This document shows, in pieces, positions 56,603 to 64,000 of a stretch of 64,000 bases of DNA (positions are counted from its first letter, which is position 1; each line of letters starts with the position of its first letter). A program made the position numbers and the translations under genes. Location: contig NZ_JACHEX010000004.1 in the NCBI RefSeq assembly GCF_014201655.1, positions 62,001-126,000 on the forward strand. Direction: 5' to 3'. The notes under the pieces were generated by a model that searched no databases, was not told the DNA's origin, and saw only the letters and a list, made by a program, of their open reading frames with translations. This DNA comes from Thermosipho japonicus (GTDB taxonomy: Bacteria; Thermotogota; Thermotogae; Thermotogales; Fervidobacteriaceae).

Positions 56603-58696
56603 TTATATTTCATTCACTTTGTCCATTACCTCTTTGTAGTTTAAAGCACACTTTGCGATAATTTTTACTCTCTCTTTTTCAGCCTTAAACAAAGAGTCTT
56701 CTAAGTTTAAAGCTGTATCTTCTATATACTTTGGTTTTGTGAATATATCGTAAATATAAGAATATTTTTTATTTTCAGAAATTCTTAATATTCTTCCAAT
56801 TCTTTGTATGAATTCTCTAGGATTTGTACTGCTTGACATTATAATTGCTATTTTAGATTCTGGTACATCAACACCTTCATCAAGTATTTTCATCGCTATA
56901 AGTACCTGAATAATCCCTTTTCCAAAATTTTCCAATACATCAATCCTTTGTTTATTAGACAATTCTTGAGTGAATTTGACTGCATATATATTTTTGGATT
57001 TTAATAAATCAATAGTTTCATTTATTAACTTATCATCTGTAAAAATTATTGTATGACTAATTTCTCCATGATTCTTTTCAATGTCACTAATTATATTTTC
57101 TAAAACTTTTATCTTGTTTCTTGCAGCTTTAATAATCTTACTTCTTTTTATTAAAAACATTTTTAATTTTTCATCAGAATCAATTTCATCAAAAATATTA
57201 TTTGAAGAATTTTTCACTAAATTAAGTATTTTTAAAGTTAAGTAATTATACTTTTTTGTTTCACTATCAGTTAAAGTACACAAATATGGATAATAATAAT
57301 ATGGAGTTAAAAATGTATTATAAGTTAAAGGATTAACCTTATAAATAGCATCACAAAGAGAAAATTCATATACAATTTCACCAAAATATTCTTTTAAAAA
57401 ACTATTACCAAAATCATCGTACATTCTTTTTGGTGTTGCACTAAGTCCAAGCCTATAACGAAAAATATTCGATAGATTCTCACGTCTTTTTAGAGAACCA
57501 ATGCTATGCACTTCGTCAGCAACTAAAATTGTTTCAATATCAGTTTTAATATTTAATAATATATCTTTCATTTTGTCACTTACTAAAGTATCATGTGTAG
57601 AAATTATTAATAAGTTTTTAATTTGCCCCAGTAAAAGCTTTCTTACATATCTTTTAAGATCAGAATGCCATTTTCTGTTCTCAGAAAAACACTTTACTAT
57701 AAAATTAACATTTAAGCCAAATTTTTTAATTGAATTATTCCACTGTTCAATTAAATGAGAATAAGGCACAGATATTACAACAAAATGTTTTTGATTATTC
57801 TTTAAAATTCTATCAATTGCTCCTATTGCTGTATAAGTTTTTCCTGTACCCGTTGCCATTGAAATGATTCCCCTAAAATTATTAGATTCCCAGTTATTTA
57901 TTGCTTCATTCTGGTGTTCAAAAAGAGTTATCTTTTTTACTTTATTATCACTATCTTTTTTATACCATTTTTCAAGAGAGTTAATATCAAAATCTTTGGG
58001 AACTATTTTGACTAATTTTTGCTTAATTGCCTCTGGTATTTCAATAACTTTTAAATTAGTTGCATTATTACTCCAATATTTTTCAAATTTTTTTAGATCT
58101 TCTTTTACATATTCATTTTCAACATCTATCCAACTTCTAAATACCTTAAATTCCTCAACATTTCTTTGCCAACCTAATAATGTTTCATTTATAGAACCAC
58201 TAAAAGAAATCATATTTCCTTCCTTGTCAGTAAATATTCCAATTTTTTGGTGAAATAAACCTGAATCAATTATTTTATCTGAAAGCATAATAATGCCTTC
58301 CTGGTTAGATAATAGTGCAATTTTTATGTCTAATCTATTGTTTGCGATCATCCAGCCTAAAGCAAATAAATGATCTCTAACAAATTCATTTTCCAAAAAT
58401 TCTATATTTTTTTCAAGAATAGAATCTATATATTTTGAAGGTTCCTGATTTGCTTCTTTAATAGTTTCTATATCTTCAAAAGTTAATCTTGGTGATACAA
58501 TTAATTTCATTTTTCCTTCATTCTTTATCAAACCTAATATTCCTCCAGCAGCAATTGCTAAAGATTCCGAAGTAAAAAATCCAGATATTCGAAAATAACT
58601 TATTGATTCTTTTAAAACTGGTATGTAAAAATCATTTAAAATGTCATCAATTTCAGAAGAATAAGTTCTTTTCAAAATCAATTTTTTAAAGCTCAT
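56603..58696 (-). CDS. PLD-like nuclease fused to an SF2 helicase
   Basis: This 697-residue protein starts the cassette. Residues about 1-200 form a phospholipase D-type domain with one HxK motif: His149-x-Lys151 (LFHQKIGIFTD), then FSGSINET with GS at 167-168 and Asn170. This pattern occurs in PLD-family nucleases, which dimerise to build one active site. Residues about 255-690 are an SF2 helicase: Walker A MATGTGKT (280-287), DEVH box (394-397, LVADEVHSIG), LSATPKR (418-424) and IQRIGRILR. Such PLD-DEAD fusions occur in phage-defence islands. ATG 58696 follows GAAGGTGAT. It could cut or unwind DNA recruited by the DndD-like ATPase. Confidence 0.85.
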   Translation of the reverse strand: MSFKKLILKRTYSSEIDDILNDFYIPVLKESISYFRISGFFTSESLAIAAGGILGLIKNEGKMKLIVSPRLTFEDIETIKEANQEPSKYIDSILEKNIEFLENEFVRDHLFALGWMIANNRLDIKIALLSNQEGIIMLSDKIIDSGLFHQKIGIFTDKEGNMISFSGSINETLLGWQRNVEEFKVFRSWIDVENEYVKEDLKKFEKYWSNNATNLKVIEIPEAIKQKLVKIVPKDFDINSLEKWYKKDSDNKVKKITLFEHQNEAINNWESNNFRGIISMATGTGKTYTAIGAIDRILKNNQKHFVVISVPYSHLIEQWNNSIKKFGLNVNFIVKCFSENRKWHSDLKRYVRKLLLGQIKNLLIISTHDTLVSDKMKDILLNIKTDIETILVADEVHSIGSLKRRENLSNIFRYRLGLSATPKRMYDDFGNSFLKEYFGEIVYEFSLCDAIYKVNPLTYNTFLTPYYYYPYLCTLTDSETKKYNYLTLKILNLVKNSSNNIFDEIDSDEKLKMFLIKRSKIIKAARNKIKVLENIISDIEKNHGEISHTIIFTDDKLINETIDLLKSKNIYAVKFTQELSNKQRIDVLENFGKGIIQVLIAMKILDEGVDVPESKIAIIMSSSTNPREFIQRIGRILRISENKKYSYIYDIFTKPKYIEDTALNLEDSLFKAEKERVKIIAKCALNYKEVMDKVNEI

Positions 58697-59066
58697 AGAT
58701 CACCTTCTAAATAAAAAATATTATTAAATTTTGAGGCTTTAGTATTTGTTTTACGGTATTTTTTTAATTTTCATAAAAGATTTCGATTTTGGTTTGTAAT
58801 TACTATAATAAATTTTAATATTTATCAAAAAATATTGGCCAAAGTAAAAACTATTTGTCAGTTAATCTAATCATTTTAGGATGTGCAGAAAGTCTATTTA
58901 TAACATTAGTAACATATATATAATCTATGCTTTCAGCATTCTCTCATTCATTCCTCTCATCTTTATCCTCTGCTTCAGCTTTTCTAAATACCATTCTATT
59001 TTCTATCTTTTACTATTTATCAACTTATTTGTTTCGTTTTTCATAAATTCTTTCCCTTTATTTCCA
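58697..59066. other. Gap upstream of the cassette with a possible coding remnant
   Basis: The reverse strand of about 58851-59030 reads WYLEKLKQRIKMRGMNERMLKA in one frame and ESIDYIYVTNVINRLSAHPKM in another, ending with TAG at 58851-58853. It looks like the end of a decayed protein, weakly reminiscent of the N-terminal helices of tyrosine recombinases, but too short to assign. The promoter of the six-gene cassette must lie between here and 58696. Confidence 0.3.
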
Positions 59067-60032
59067 CTAGGCCTTATATTTAGAAATTAACAATTTTATA
59101 TATTTTTTAGCTATCCACCACTTTTTTCCTTTTTTGGCAGCTATCAATTTTCCTCGCTTTATCATCTTAAGAACACTATCAGGCTTTATTCCAAGCACTT
59201 TAGATGCTTCATTAACATCTATTGTTTGTTCAGTTAAACAAATATAATTGTCTATTGCTCTAATAAGTTGTTCAAATATTAGGTTAGATAGTTCCTTAGT
59301 TTGCTCTTTGGTAAACATTTTATCCAAATATTCTGGTGTAAAATCTTTAGGCGAATGTTTGAATATATTCCTTATTCCCTCTTCAGCTTTTTCAAGCGCA
59401 GTTATATATTCATCTCTCTCACTTTGGTCAATGCCTTTTATTGTTATGTTTATATAACCATTTTTTAGAAGGTAAAAATTGAGAAGAATTCTTCCAATTC
59501 TACCGTTGCCATCTTCAAAAGGATGAATTGATTCAAATAATACATGTATTCTTGCTGCTGCCTCATGAATTGGATGGTGTAAATAAGCATATTCAGTATA
59601 ACTACACTACAATCTAATCCAATCGTTTATATCATATTCAGGCGGTTCAATTTTTGCACCAATTATTTTTATCTTTCCTATACGAAAGATTCCAAGTTTT
59701 TGTGGTTTGATAATCCCATCAAATAACATTTTGTGAGCTGTTTTTACTGCTGCAAGACATGGATAATTTTCACCTGTTTTGTAAAGCTCAATTGCAAAAT
59801 TATATAAAAACTTAGCTGTCCGAAAATGATTTACAACATGAGATGCTGAACGATATTTTCCATTAAGTGCATCAAAAAGTTCGTCTTCATCTACAAAAAT
59901 ACCCTCTATCATTATTGAATTCCTGGTTTCTTCACCTAATATGTAAAGCCATTCTTTGTTAGAAATGTCTATAAAATTCAGTTTAAGTATCTCTTGACGC
60001 TTTTTTAATAATTCGGTTTTGTTTTGTAACAT
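59067..60032 (-). pseudogene. Fic-domain protein with in-frame stop (class II-like) and C-terminal HTH
   Basis: Two collinear frames are separated by a single TAG (59607-59609), with no frameshift between them. The full 321-codon gene would have an N-terminal inhibitory helix with SIMIEG (about 39-44, matching (S/T)xxxE(G/N)) and the catalytic Fic loop HPFEDGNGRIGR after the stop. A C-terminal MerR/excisionase-type helix-turn-helix follows (TIDVNEASKVLGIKPDSVLKMIKRGKL). Fic proteins transfer AMP from ATP to target proteins and can act as toxins, with the inhibitory helix as brake. ATG 60032 follows AAAGGTGATG. As annotated, only a 141-residue piece without the active site would be made, unless the stop is read through or is a sequencing error. 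Confidence 0.85.
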
Positions 60033-60549
60033 AATATCATCACCTTTAAGTCCGTCATTAAAATTAATTTTATATTGGTAAATATCAATTTATATATATA
60101 ATATCACAGTTTAATTACTTGTCCGGAATCGTATCTCAACAATAAAATCGGATATATATTTACAATGACTTAATATAATAGTTGATTTTAATTAGGATTT
60201 GTTGTCTTTTCAAAAGATTCTTCCAGTGCTTATTTTAATGCATAAACAAATCAAAAATATACCCTCAATTATCAAAAAATCCAAAATTAAGCATTTGATT
60301 TACAGATTCAACAGGGAAATGTCATCTCGACTTTCTTTACATAATTAAGTATTCTATTTATTTTTTTTAATCGAAAATAAATTTAGATATTTTTTGATAT
60401 TTCTATGTTAAATAAGAGTTTTTCACTTTTCCTATTTAATAAGTACTATAGAAAATTCTATTGATATAGATTGAAATAAAATATCATAATCTATACTAGT
60501 TAAAATAAATTCAATAAAAATCGACTCTAAATGCCGTCATTTTTGATAT
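60033..60549. other. AT-rich intergenic region
   Basis: No gene, RNA or repeat that I can support is seen in these 517 bases. It separates the accessory island from the pgeF group and may be an island boundary. A loosely symmetric stretch, ATTGG-TAAATATCAAT, lies near 60074-60089 in the Fic gene upstream region. Confidence 0.4.
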
Positions 60550-61341
60550 TTAAGGTATTAATCCAACAATCGCAGCAAATCTTTTTTTCGTATTCTCTTT
60601 CCTATAGGAATAAAAATAATCTGTATTACTGCAAGTATCAATTAGTGATATTTCAATATTTCTAACTCCAATTTCATATATTTGATTTTCGGCTATTCTC
60701 CATAGATTAACAAAGTATTTATTATTACGTACTTTGATAAACATATCACCAAATTTTTTTTCAAACTTTTCTGCTACATCTTTGCCCACTTCAAAGCTTT
60801 CAGGCCCTATAGATGGGCCTATGCTTACAAAAATATTTTCAGGATTACTACCAAATTCATCTATCATTTTGATAATAAGATGTTTTGGCATATCAATCAA
60901 AGTTCCACGCCATCCTGAATGGGCAACACCTAAAACATTTTTAATAGGATCATATGCAATTATTGGCATACAATCTGCATATTTGGTGACTAAAAATATT
61001 CCCTTTTCATCTGTAATAAGACCATCTGTTGTAATAATTACATTTTCATAAAATTCACCTTTTAAGTCTTTACGAGTTACATATTCAACTCTGTTCTTAT
61101 GAACTTGATTTGTAAAGATAAATTTGTTTAAATCTAGTCCTAAATTGTCTGAAAGTAAAATATAATGATCTTTAAAATTTTCATTATTAAAAGACATGTC
61201 AAGCTCCTCAATATTAAATTGATTTTCACTTACTTTTCGTGTTGTAACTATATGAAATAATTTATTAAACTGGCATAAAAGGCTTGATCTACAAAGAAAA
61301 AGTCCATTTATTTCTTTGCAAACATAATTTCCTATTTGCAT
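60550..61341 (-). CDS. pgeF: Multicopper-oxidase-like laccase-domain protein / purine nucleoside phosphorylase (YfiH)
   Basis: This 263-residue cytoplasmic protein is of the YfiH/PgeF family, once called laccase-like and now shown in several bacteria to phosphorolyse purine nucleosides, with roles in editing of muropeptides. Zinc ligands are visible in the QVHKNRV region, ADCMPIIAYD and AHSGWRGTL, in the usual order. Length is normal. ATG 61341 follows GGGGGAATA. It is 11 bases from the C69 peptidase gene and appears to be the last gene of the reverse-strand group. Confidence 0.9.
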   Translation of the reverse strand: MQIGNYVCKEINGLFLCRSSLLCQFNKLFHIVTTRKVSENQFNIEELDMSFNNENFKDHYILLSDNLGLDLNKFIFTNQVHKNRVEYVTRKDLKGEFYENVIITTDGLITDEKGIFLVTKYADCMPIIAYDPIKNVLGVAHSGWRGTLIDMPKHLIIKMIDEFGSNPENIFVSIGPSIGPESFEVGKDVAEKFEKKFGDMFIKVRNNKYFVNLWRIAENQIYEIGVRNIEISLIDTCSNTDYFYSYRKENTKKRFAAIVGLIP

Positions 61342-61352
61342 GTTATTCCCCC

Positions 61353-62483
61353 TTAAAGTAAAAATTCATTAATTAGCATATCTTCTTTATCCCAAAGCTC
61401 TATTAATGATTTTTCATTCCATTCAGTATTTAGGATTTCATTTTCTAGTTTATCTCTTTCTTGGATAAATTTCTTTTTAAGTTCTGAATTTTTAGAAAGT
61501 TTTTCAACAAGTTTTTTTCTCTTAGACCAATAATTTACAGCACTTTGAACTTCATCTTCAGCGTATAAAAAGTTATTAAATGCAAGTGGTTTAAAGATAG
61601 AAGAACAAGGTCTTGAACTCAAAGTTGCATATATTTTTATTACTCCATCTTTTAATTTAACAACAAAGCTTCCAGTAGTTTCGCTTGAAATCAAGCTTCC
61701 TGAATGCATACATATACTTTTTAATGAACCGTTTATAAAATTCTTTGAATCAGTGTGAATTCTTAAAATTTCTATCATATCTTTCACATCAATTTTTCCA
61801 GATAAATTTTTTAACTTGTTATAAGTTATATTTCTTCGAAAATCACCAGATGCTATTTTGGATAAAAACTTTTTTTCAAATGTCTCTTTGAAATTTATTT
61901 TTTCACTTAATGAGGAGTTGTCATAATTATCTTTTAAAGTTATTGAATTAGAAATAGAGTATACATCTTTTATTTCTTTATATACCCATTCTTTTCCAGC
62001 AGTTTCAAGAACGTAAGCTTCATTAAAATCTGCAATTAGATATGAGTTGTCATAATATAAATTCTTGGAATATCCGCATTTCCCACCTTGACCATATTTT
62101 TCTAAAAGCTTGATAATTGTATCAACAGCTTCTTTTGCAGTTTTTGATCTTTCAAGTGCCAATCTAACATAATCCATTCCTATTAAAGATTCTTCCTTAG
62201 AAATAAGTTTAGTAAACACAGCCTCATTGCCAACAACAACTCCATACTCGTTTACACCCATTTCTGCTCCCCAAATCCAAGAAGGTTTAAATAATATACA
62301 TGAATAAGTTTCCGGTACTTGTTCTATTTCTATATATGTACATTTTACCTTTTTTTCTTGATGTTTTTTCCTTTCAATATAAATTCCTATATGAGGTTCA
62401 TTTGGTTCTCTATCACTGTTTTTTGCAAAGATTATTGAACCATCAACTGTTGCATTTTGCAATGCAACCATAGTATCACACAT
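61353..62483 (-). CDS. Peptidase C69 (secernin/PepD-like) family protein
   Basis: This 376-residue N-terminal-nucleophile protein is of the secernin/dipeptidase C69 type. The start is MCDTMVALQNAT: removal of Met exposes Cys2, the expected nucleophile. Following family segments are GSIIFAKNSDREPNEPH and WIWGAEMGVNEYGVVVGNEAVFTK. Family members cleave dipeptides or amides; the substrate is not known here. ATG 62483 follows GGAGGAATT, so the processing site fits exactly. It lies between pgeF and a YhhN-type membrane gene. Confidence 0.85.
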   Translation of the reverse strand: MCDTMVALQNATVDGSIIFAKNSDREPNEPHIGIYIERKKHQEKKVKCTYIEIEQVPETYSCILFKPSWIWGAEMGVNEYGVVVGNEAVFTKLISKEESLIGMDYVRLALERSKTAKEAVDTIIKLLEKYGQGGKCGYSKNLYYDNSYLIADFNEAYVLETAGKEWVYKEIKDVYSISNSITLKDNYDNSSLSEKINFKETFEKKFLSKIASGDFRRNITYNKLKNLSGKIDVKDMIEILRIHTDSKNFINGSLKSICMHSGSLISSETTGSFVVKLKDGVIKIYATLSSRPCSSIFKPLAFNNFLYAEDEVQSAVNYWSKRKKLVEKLSKNSELKKKFIQERDKLENEILNTEWNEKSLIELWDKEDMLINEFLL

Positions 62484-62507
62484 AAAAATTCCTCCAATTT
62501 ATTCATT

Positions 62508-63647
62508 TTAAAAGATAGTAGATAGAGCTATTATAAGTTGAGCTAAAAAATACGTTCCTAATATAATTATCTCAGAATATTTTATTTTTCTTACAAACTT
62601 TTCAATAGCAATTAAAAAATCGGAGAAAACAAATAATCCACCAGCCAGTGGCAACATAAATCTTAAATAATATATATCTTTAAATGCAGGGGAAAATGTA
62701 AAGGAAAACATTATGCCAATAGCAATTGTGTAGATTAAAATTGGAATTTTAAAGTTTTTTGACTTTTTAAATAATATAACAAAATAGAGAATTAATAAAA
62801 TAGAGAGTATTATAAAAAATACTAAAATATTTGGAAGGCCAAATTTCATTAAAAAGGATAGTAAATAAAAGATATGACCAATTAAAAATGAAACCATTCC
62901 ATGCAAAAATTTATCTTCAAATTCCAAAAGAAAGTCTCCTAACATTCCAAAAAAAAGTCCAGCAACAATTAGAAATTCAACACCTGAGGAGTTCAATAGT
63001 GAAATAAGAAATATCGTAAAAGTTGTTAGTACTTTAAAAATAACCTTACTTTTTGATTTTTTCTTAAAAAAAACTGTTAAAACAAAAAAAAGAAAAACTA
63101 TTAAGGTGAGAACAAACGTAGTAATAAGCTTTTTATTTTTATGCCAACTAAAAAATTGTTCAACATCTCTTCTAGTTCCAACAAGATTAGTGGGGAAATA
63201 AGTTATATAGTTTGTATTAGGAAGAGGTTTATTTGAAAACATATGATTCCAGGTAGAAACGTATATTACTAATTTTTCTCCATCATTTTCAAAAACATCA
63301 GTTGATAATTCCTTATAATTATGCAAATTTTCTGTTTGAAAATATGATTGAGAATTGCAATAATCATCTTCAAAAATCACTCTATCATCTAAAATAAAGA
63401 ATGTTTCAATGTCATAAAATCTTCCCCATTTAAAAAAACGATATATATCATAGATGAAATCAATAAATAAACTGGGATGATCTTCATCCCAGAAAACTAC
63501 AGTTACTTCAAGTTTATCTGGATATTCAAATGTGTAAATTTGATAAACACCATTTTCTTTATCGTAAGCTGGTAATCTAATCTCAAATTGATTTGCGAAA
63601 AAGGTTGTGGTAATTATAACAAATAATATAAAAATGATCTTTTTCAT
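62508..63647 (-). CDS. YhhN-like membrane protein with extracytoplasmic N-terminal domain
   Basis: This 379-residue protein has a signal peptide (KKIIFILFVIITTTFFANQ), then an extracytoplasmic region of about 160 residues (20-175) not seen in usual YhhN proteins. The C-terminal part (about 175-379) has around seven helices with GMLGDFLLEFEDKFLHGMVSFLIGH and FVFSDFLIAIEKF, the conserved Asp motifs of the YhhN/lysoplasmalogenase family. That family hydrolyses vinyl-ether lipids in animals; the bacterial function is uncertain. The extra domain is Trp-, Tyr- and Asp-rich and unidentified. ATG 63647 follows GGGGGG. Confidence 0.75.
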   Translation of the reverse strand: MKKIIFILFVIITTTFFANQFEIRLPAYDKENGVYQIYTFEYPDKLEVTVVFWDEDHPSLFIDFIYDIYRFFKWGRFYDIETFFILDDRVIFEDDYCNSQSYFQTENLHNYKELSTDVFENDGEKLVIYVSTWNHMFSNKPLPNTNYITYFPTNLVGTRRDVEQFFSWHKNKKLITTFVLTLIVFLFFVLTVFFKKKSKSKVIFKVLTTFTIFLISLLNSSGVEFLIVAGLFFGMLGDFLLEFEDKFLHGMVSFLIGHIFYLLSFLMKFGLPNILVFFIILSILLILYFVILFKKSKNFKIPILIYTIAIGIMFSFTFSPAFKDIYYLRFMLPLAGGLFVFSDFLIAIEKFVRKIKYSEIIILGTYFLAQLIIALSTIF

Positions 63648-63676
63648 TCTTTTAACCCCCCTATCCCCGTACGTTA

Positions 63677-63685
63677 ATTATATCA
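63677..63685 (-). promoter_or_regulatory. Extended -10 promoter of the YhhN-like gene
   Basis: TGATATAAT on the minus strand, 30 bases before the start, is a perfect extended -10 element. Confidence 0.6.
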
Positions 63686-63695
63686 AATGCATTAA

Positions 63696-63725
63696 TTTAA
63701 AAAAATTCCTCCTAATTAGGAGGAA
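63696..63725 (-). terminator. Terminator of the 57-aa gene
   Basis: TTCCTCC-TAATTA-GGAGGAA hairpin is followed on the minus strand by TTTTTTTAAATT. It overlaps the last codons of the small gene, and the YhhN promoter follows. Confidence 0.8.
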
Positions 63726-63889
63726 GATTGCTTTTTCCTTTCAGAAAAAACAGAAGTAATATAATCAATTAAAAGTCCAACGCCAGTTCCGATTAATAAT
63801 GAACCAATAAATTTTAAAGGTGAATCAGTAAAAAATCCAATTCCTAACCCTAATAAGGTTGTAGCTCCAACAATTTCTCCCCTTTTCAT
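63716..63889 (-). CDS. 57-residue membrane protein
   Basis: This is a small protein that I do not recognise. It starts with ATG 63889 behind AAGGGGGA and encodes KRGEIVGATTLLGLGIGFF, then DSPLKFIGSLLIGTGVGLLID, two glycine-rich membrane segments, and a basic tail (SERKKQSSS). It has a consensus promoter upstream (63928-63957) and a terminator at its end, so it is an independent unit. The two GxxxG-type helices suggest a small oligomeric or accessory membrane protein. Confidence 0.7.
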   Translation of the reverse strand: MKRGEIVGATTLLGLGIGFFTDSPLKFIGSLLIGTGVGLLIDYITSVFSERKKQSSS

Positions 63890-63927
63890 AACAATCCCCC
63901 TTAATAATTTTTTTGTTAATCAGTTAA

Positions 63928-63957
63928 ATTATAGCAAATTAATTTAATATAAGTCAA
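63928..63957 (-). promoter_or_regulatory. Promoter of the 57-aa membrane protein gene
   Basis: On the minus strand TTGACT and TATAAT are separated by 18 bp, 38 bases before the start. Confidence 0.75.
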
Positions 63958-64000
63958 TTTTTTTAGTTGTTTTGTTTTTTGGATGATATTAAAAATTGTT

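Noticed and set aside
48518-58696. DNA phosphorothioation (Dnd) system
   Set aside because: Only a DndD-like ATPase is present. No DndA cysteine desulfurase, DndB or DndC is encoded, so sulfur modification is not supported.
58881-59090. 69-codon hydrophobic + strand ORF
   Set aside because: It has no ribosome site and lies opposite the reverse-strand coding remnant and the end of the Fic gene; composition reflects AT-rich antisense.

Overview
This is a 64-kb chromosomal window from a very AT-rich, anaerobic, probably thermophilic bacterium. The gene set points to the Thermotogales, most likely Thermosipho or a close relative. That is an inference from gene content: an aspartate dehydrogenase/quinolinate synthase/quinolinate phosphoribosyltransferase cluster in the order known from Thermotoga, a strict-anaerobe hybrid-cluster protein, many family-1 sugar ABC systems, GH130, GH4 and GH1 glycosidases, and TTG starts behind strong Shine-Dalgarno sequences. 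Many promoters look like extended -10 elements (TGnTATAAT). I saw no tRNA, rRNA or CRISPR array.

Layout. 0-1 kb: tail of a chemotaxis receptor and a decayed short-chain dehydrogenase. 1-5.3 kb: GH13 amylase, methyltransferase, DMT permease and an ArsB/NhaD-type permease. 5.4-9.8 kb: hcp behind a palindromic operator, then nadX-nadA-nadC behind a tandem-repeat operator. 9.8-13.5 kb: bglA with two broken downstream genes (a solute-binding protein and a GGDEF protein). 13.7-20.9 kb: TauE-type permease, peptidase PepV, and a reverse-strand peptide/murein-peptide cluster (pyroglutamyl peptidase, Crp-type regulator, transglutaminase-like protein, Ala-Glu epimerase). 21-31 kb: a LacI-regulated mannoside-type utilisation operon (binding protein, two permeases, GH130, GH4, two unknown secreted proteins) that lacks its own ATPase. 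31-33.5 kb: arsR with a truncated ACR3 gene, a metallophosphoesterase and a 2H phosphoesterase. 33.8-40.5 kb: a second sugar ABC operon with an unusual coiled-coil permease, a MalK-type ATPase, a glycosyltransferase and an RpiR regulator. 40.6-45 kb: MFS transporter, LysM-acid phosphatase fusion, ParB-like protein and a possible outer-membrane protein.

45-60 kb is a defence-type accessory island: an MFS remnant, a DUF4143 AAA ATPase flanked by repeated dyads, a broken PD-(D/E)XK-like gene, and then six tightly packed reverse-strand genes (58696 to 48518). These encode a PLD-nuclease/SF2 helicase, a 67-aa protein, a DndD-like SMC ATPase, a 154-aa protein, a large N6-adenine methyltransferase with a zinc ribbon, and a type III-like Res helicase-endonuclease. 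A Fic protein gene interrupted by one in-frame TAG follows. The six-gene cassette, which joins a DndD-like/PLD-helicase module to a type III-like Mod/Res module, is the best candidate for a poorly described system.

60.5-64 kb returns to housekeeping-type genes: pgeF, a C69 peptidase, a YhhN-type membrane protein and a 57-aa membrane protein. Several genes carry single frameshifts in A/T homopolymers, so some apparent pseudogenes could be sequencing errors.
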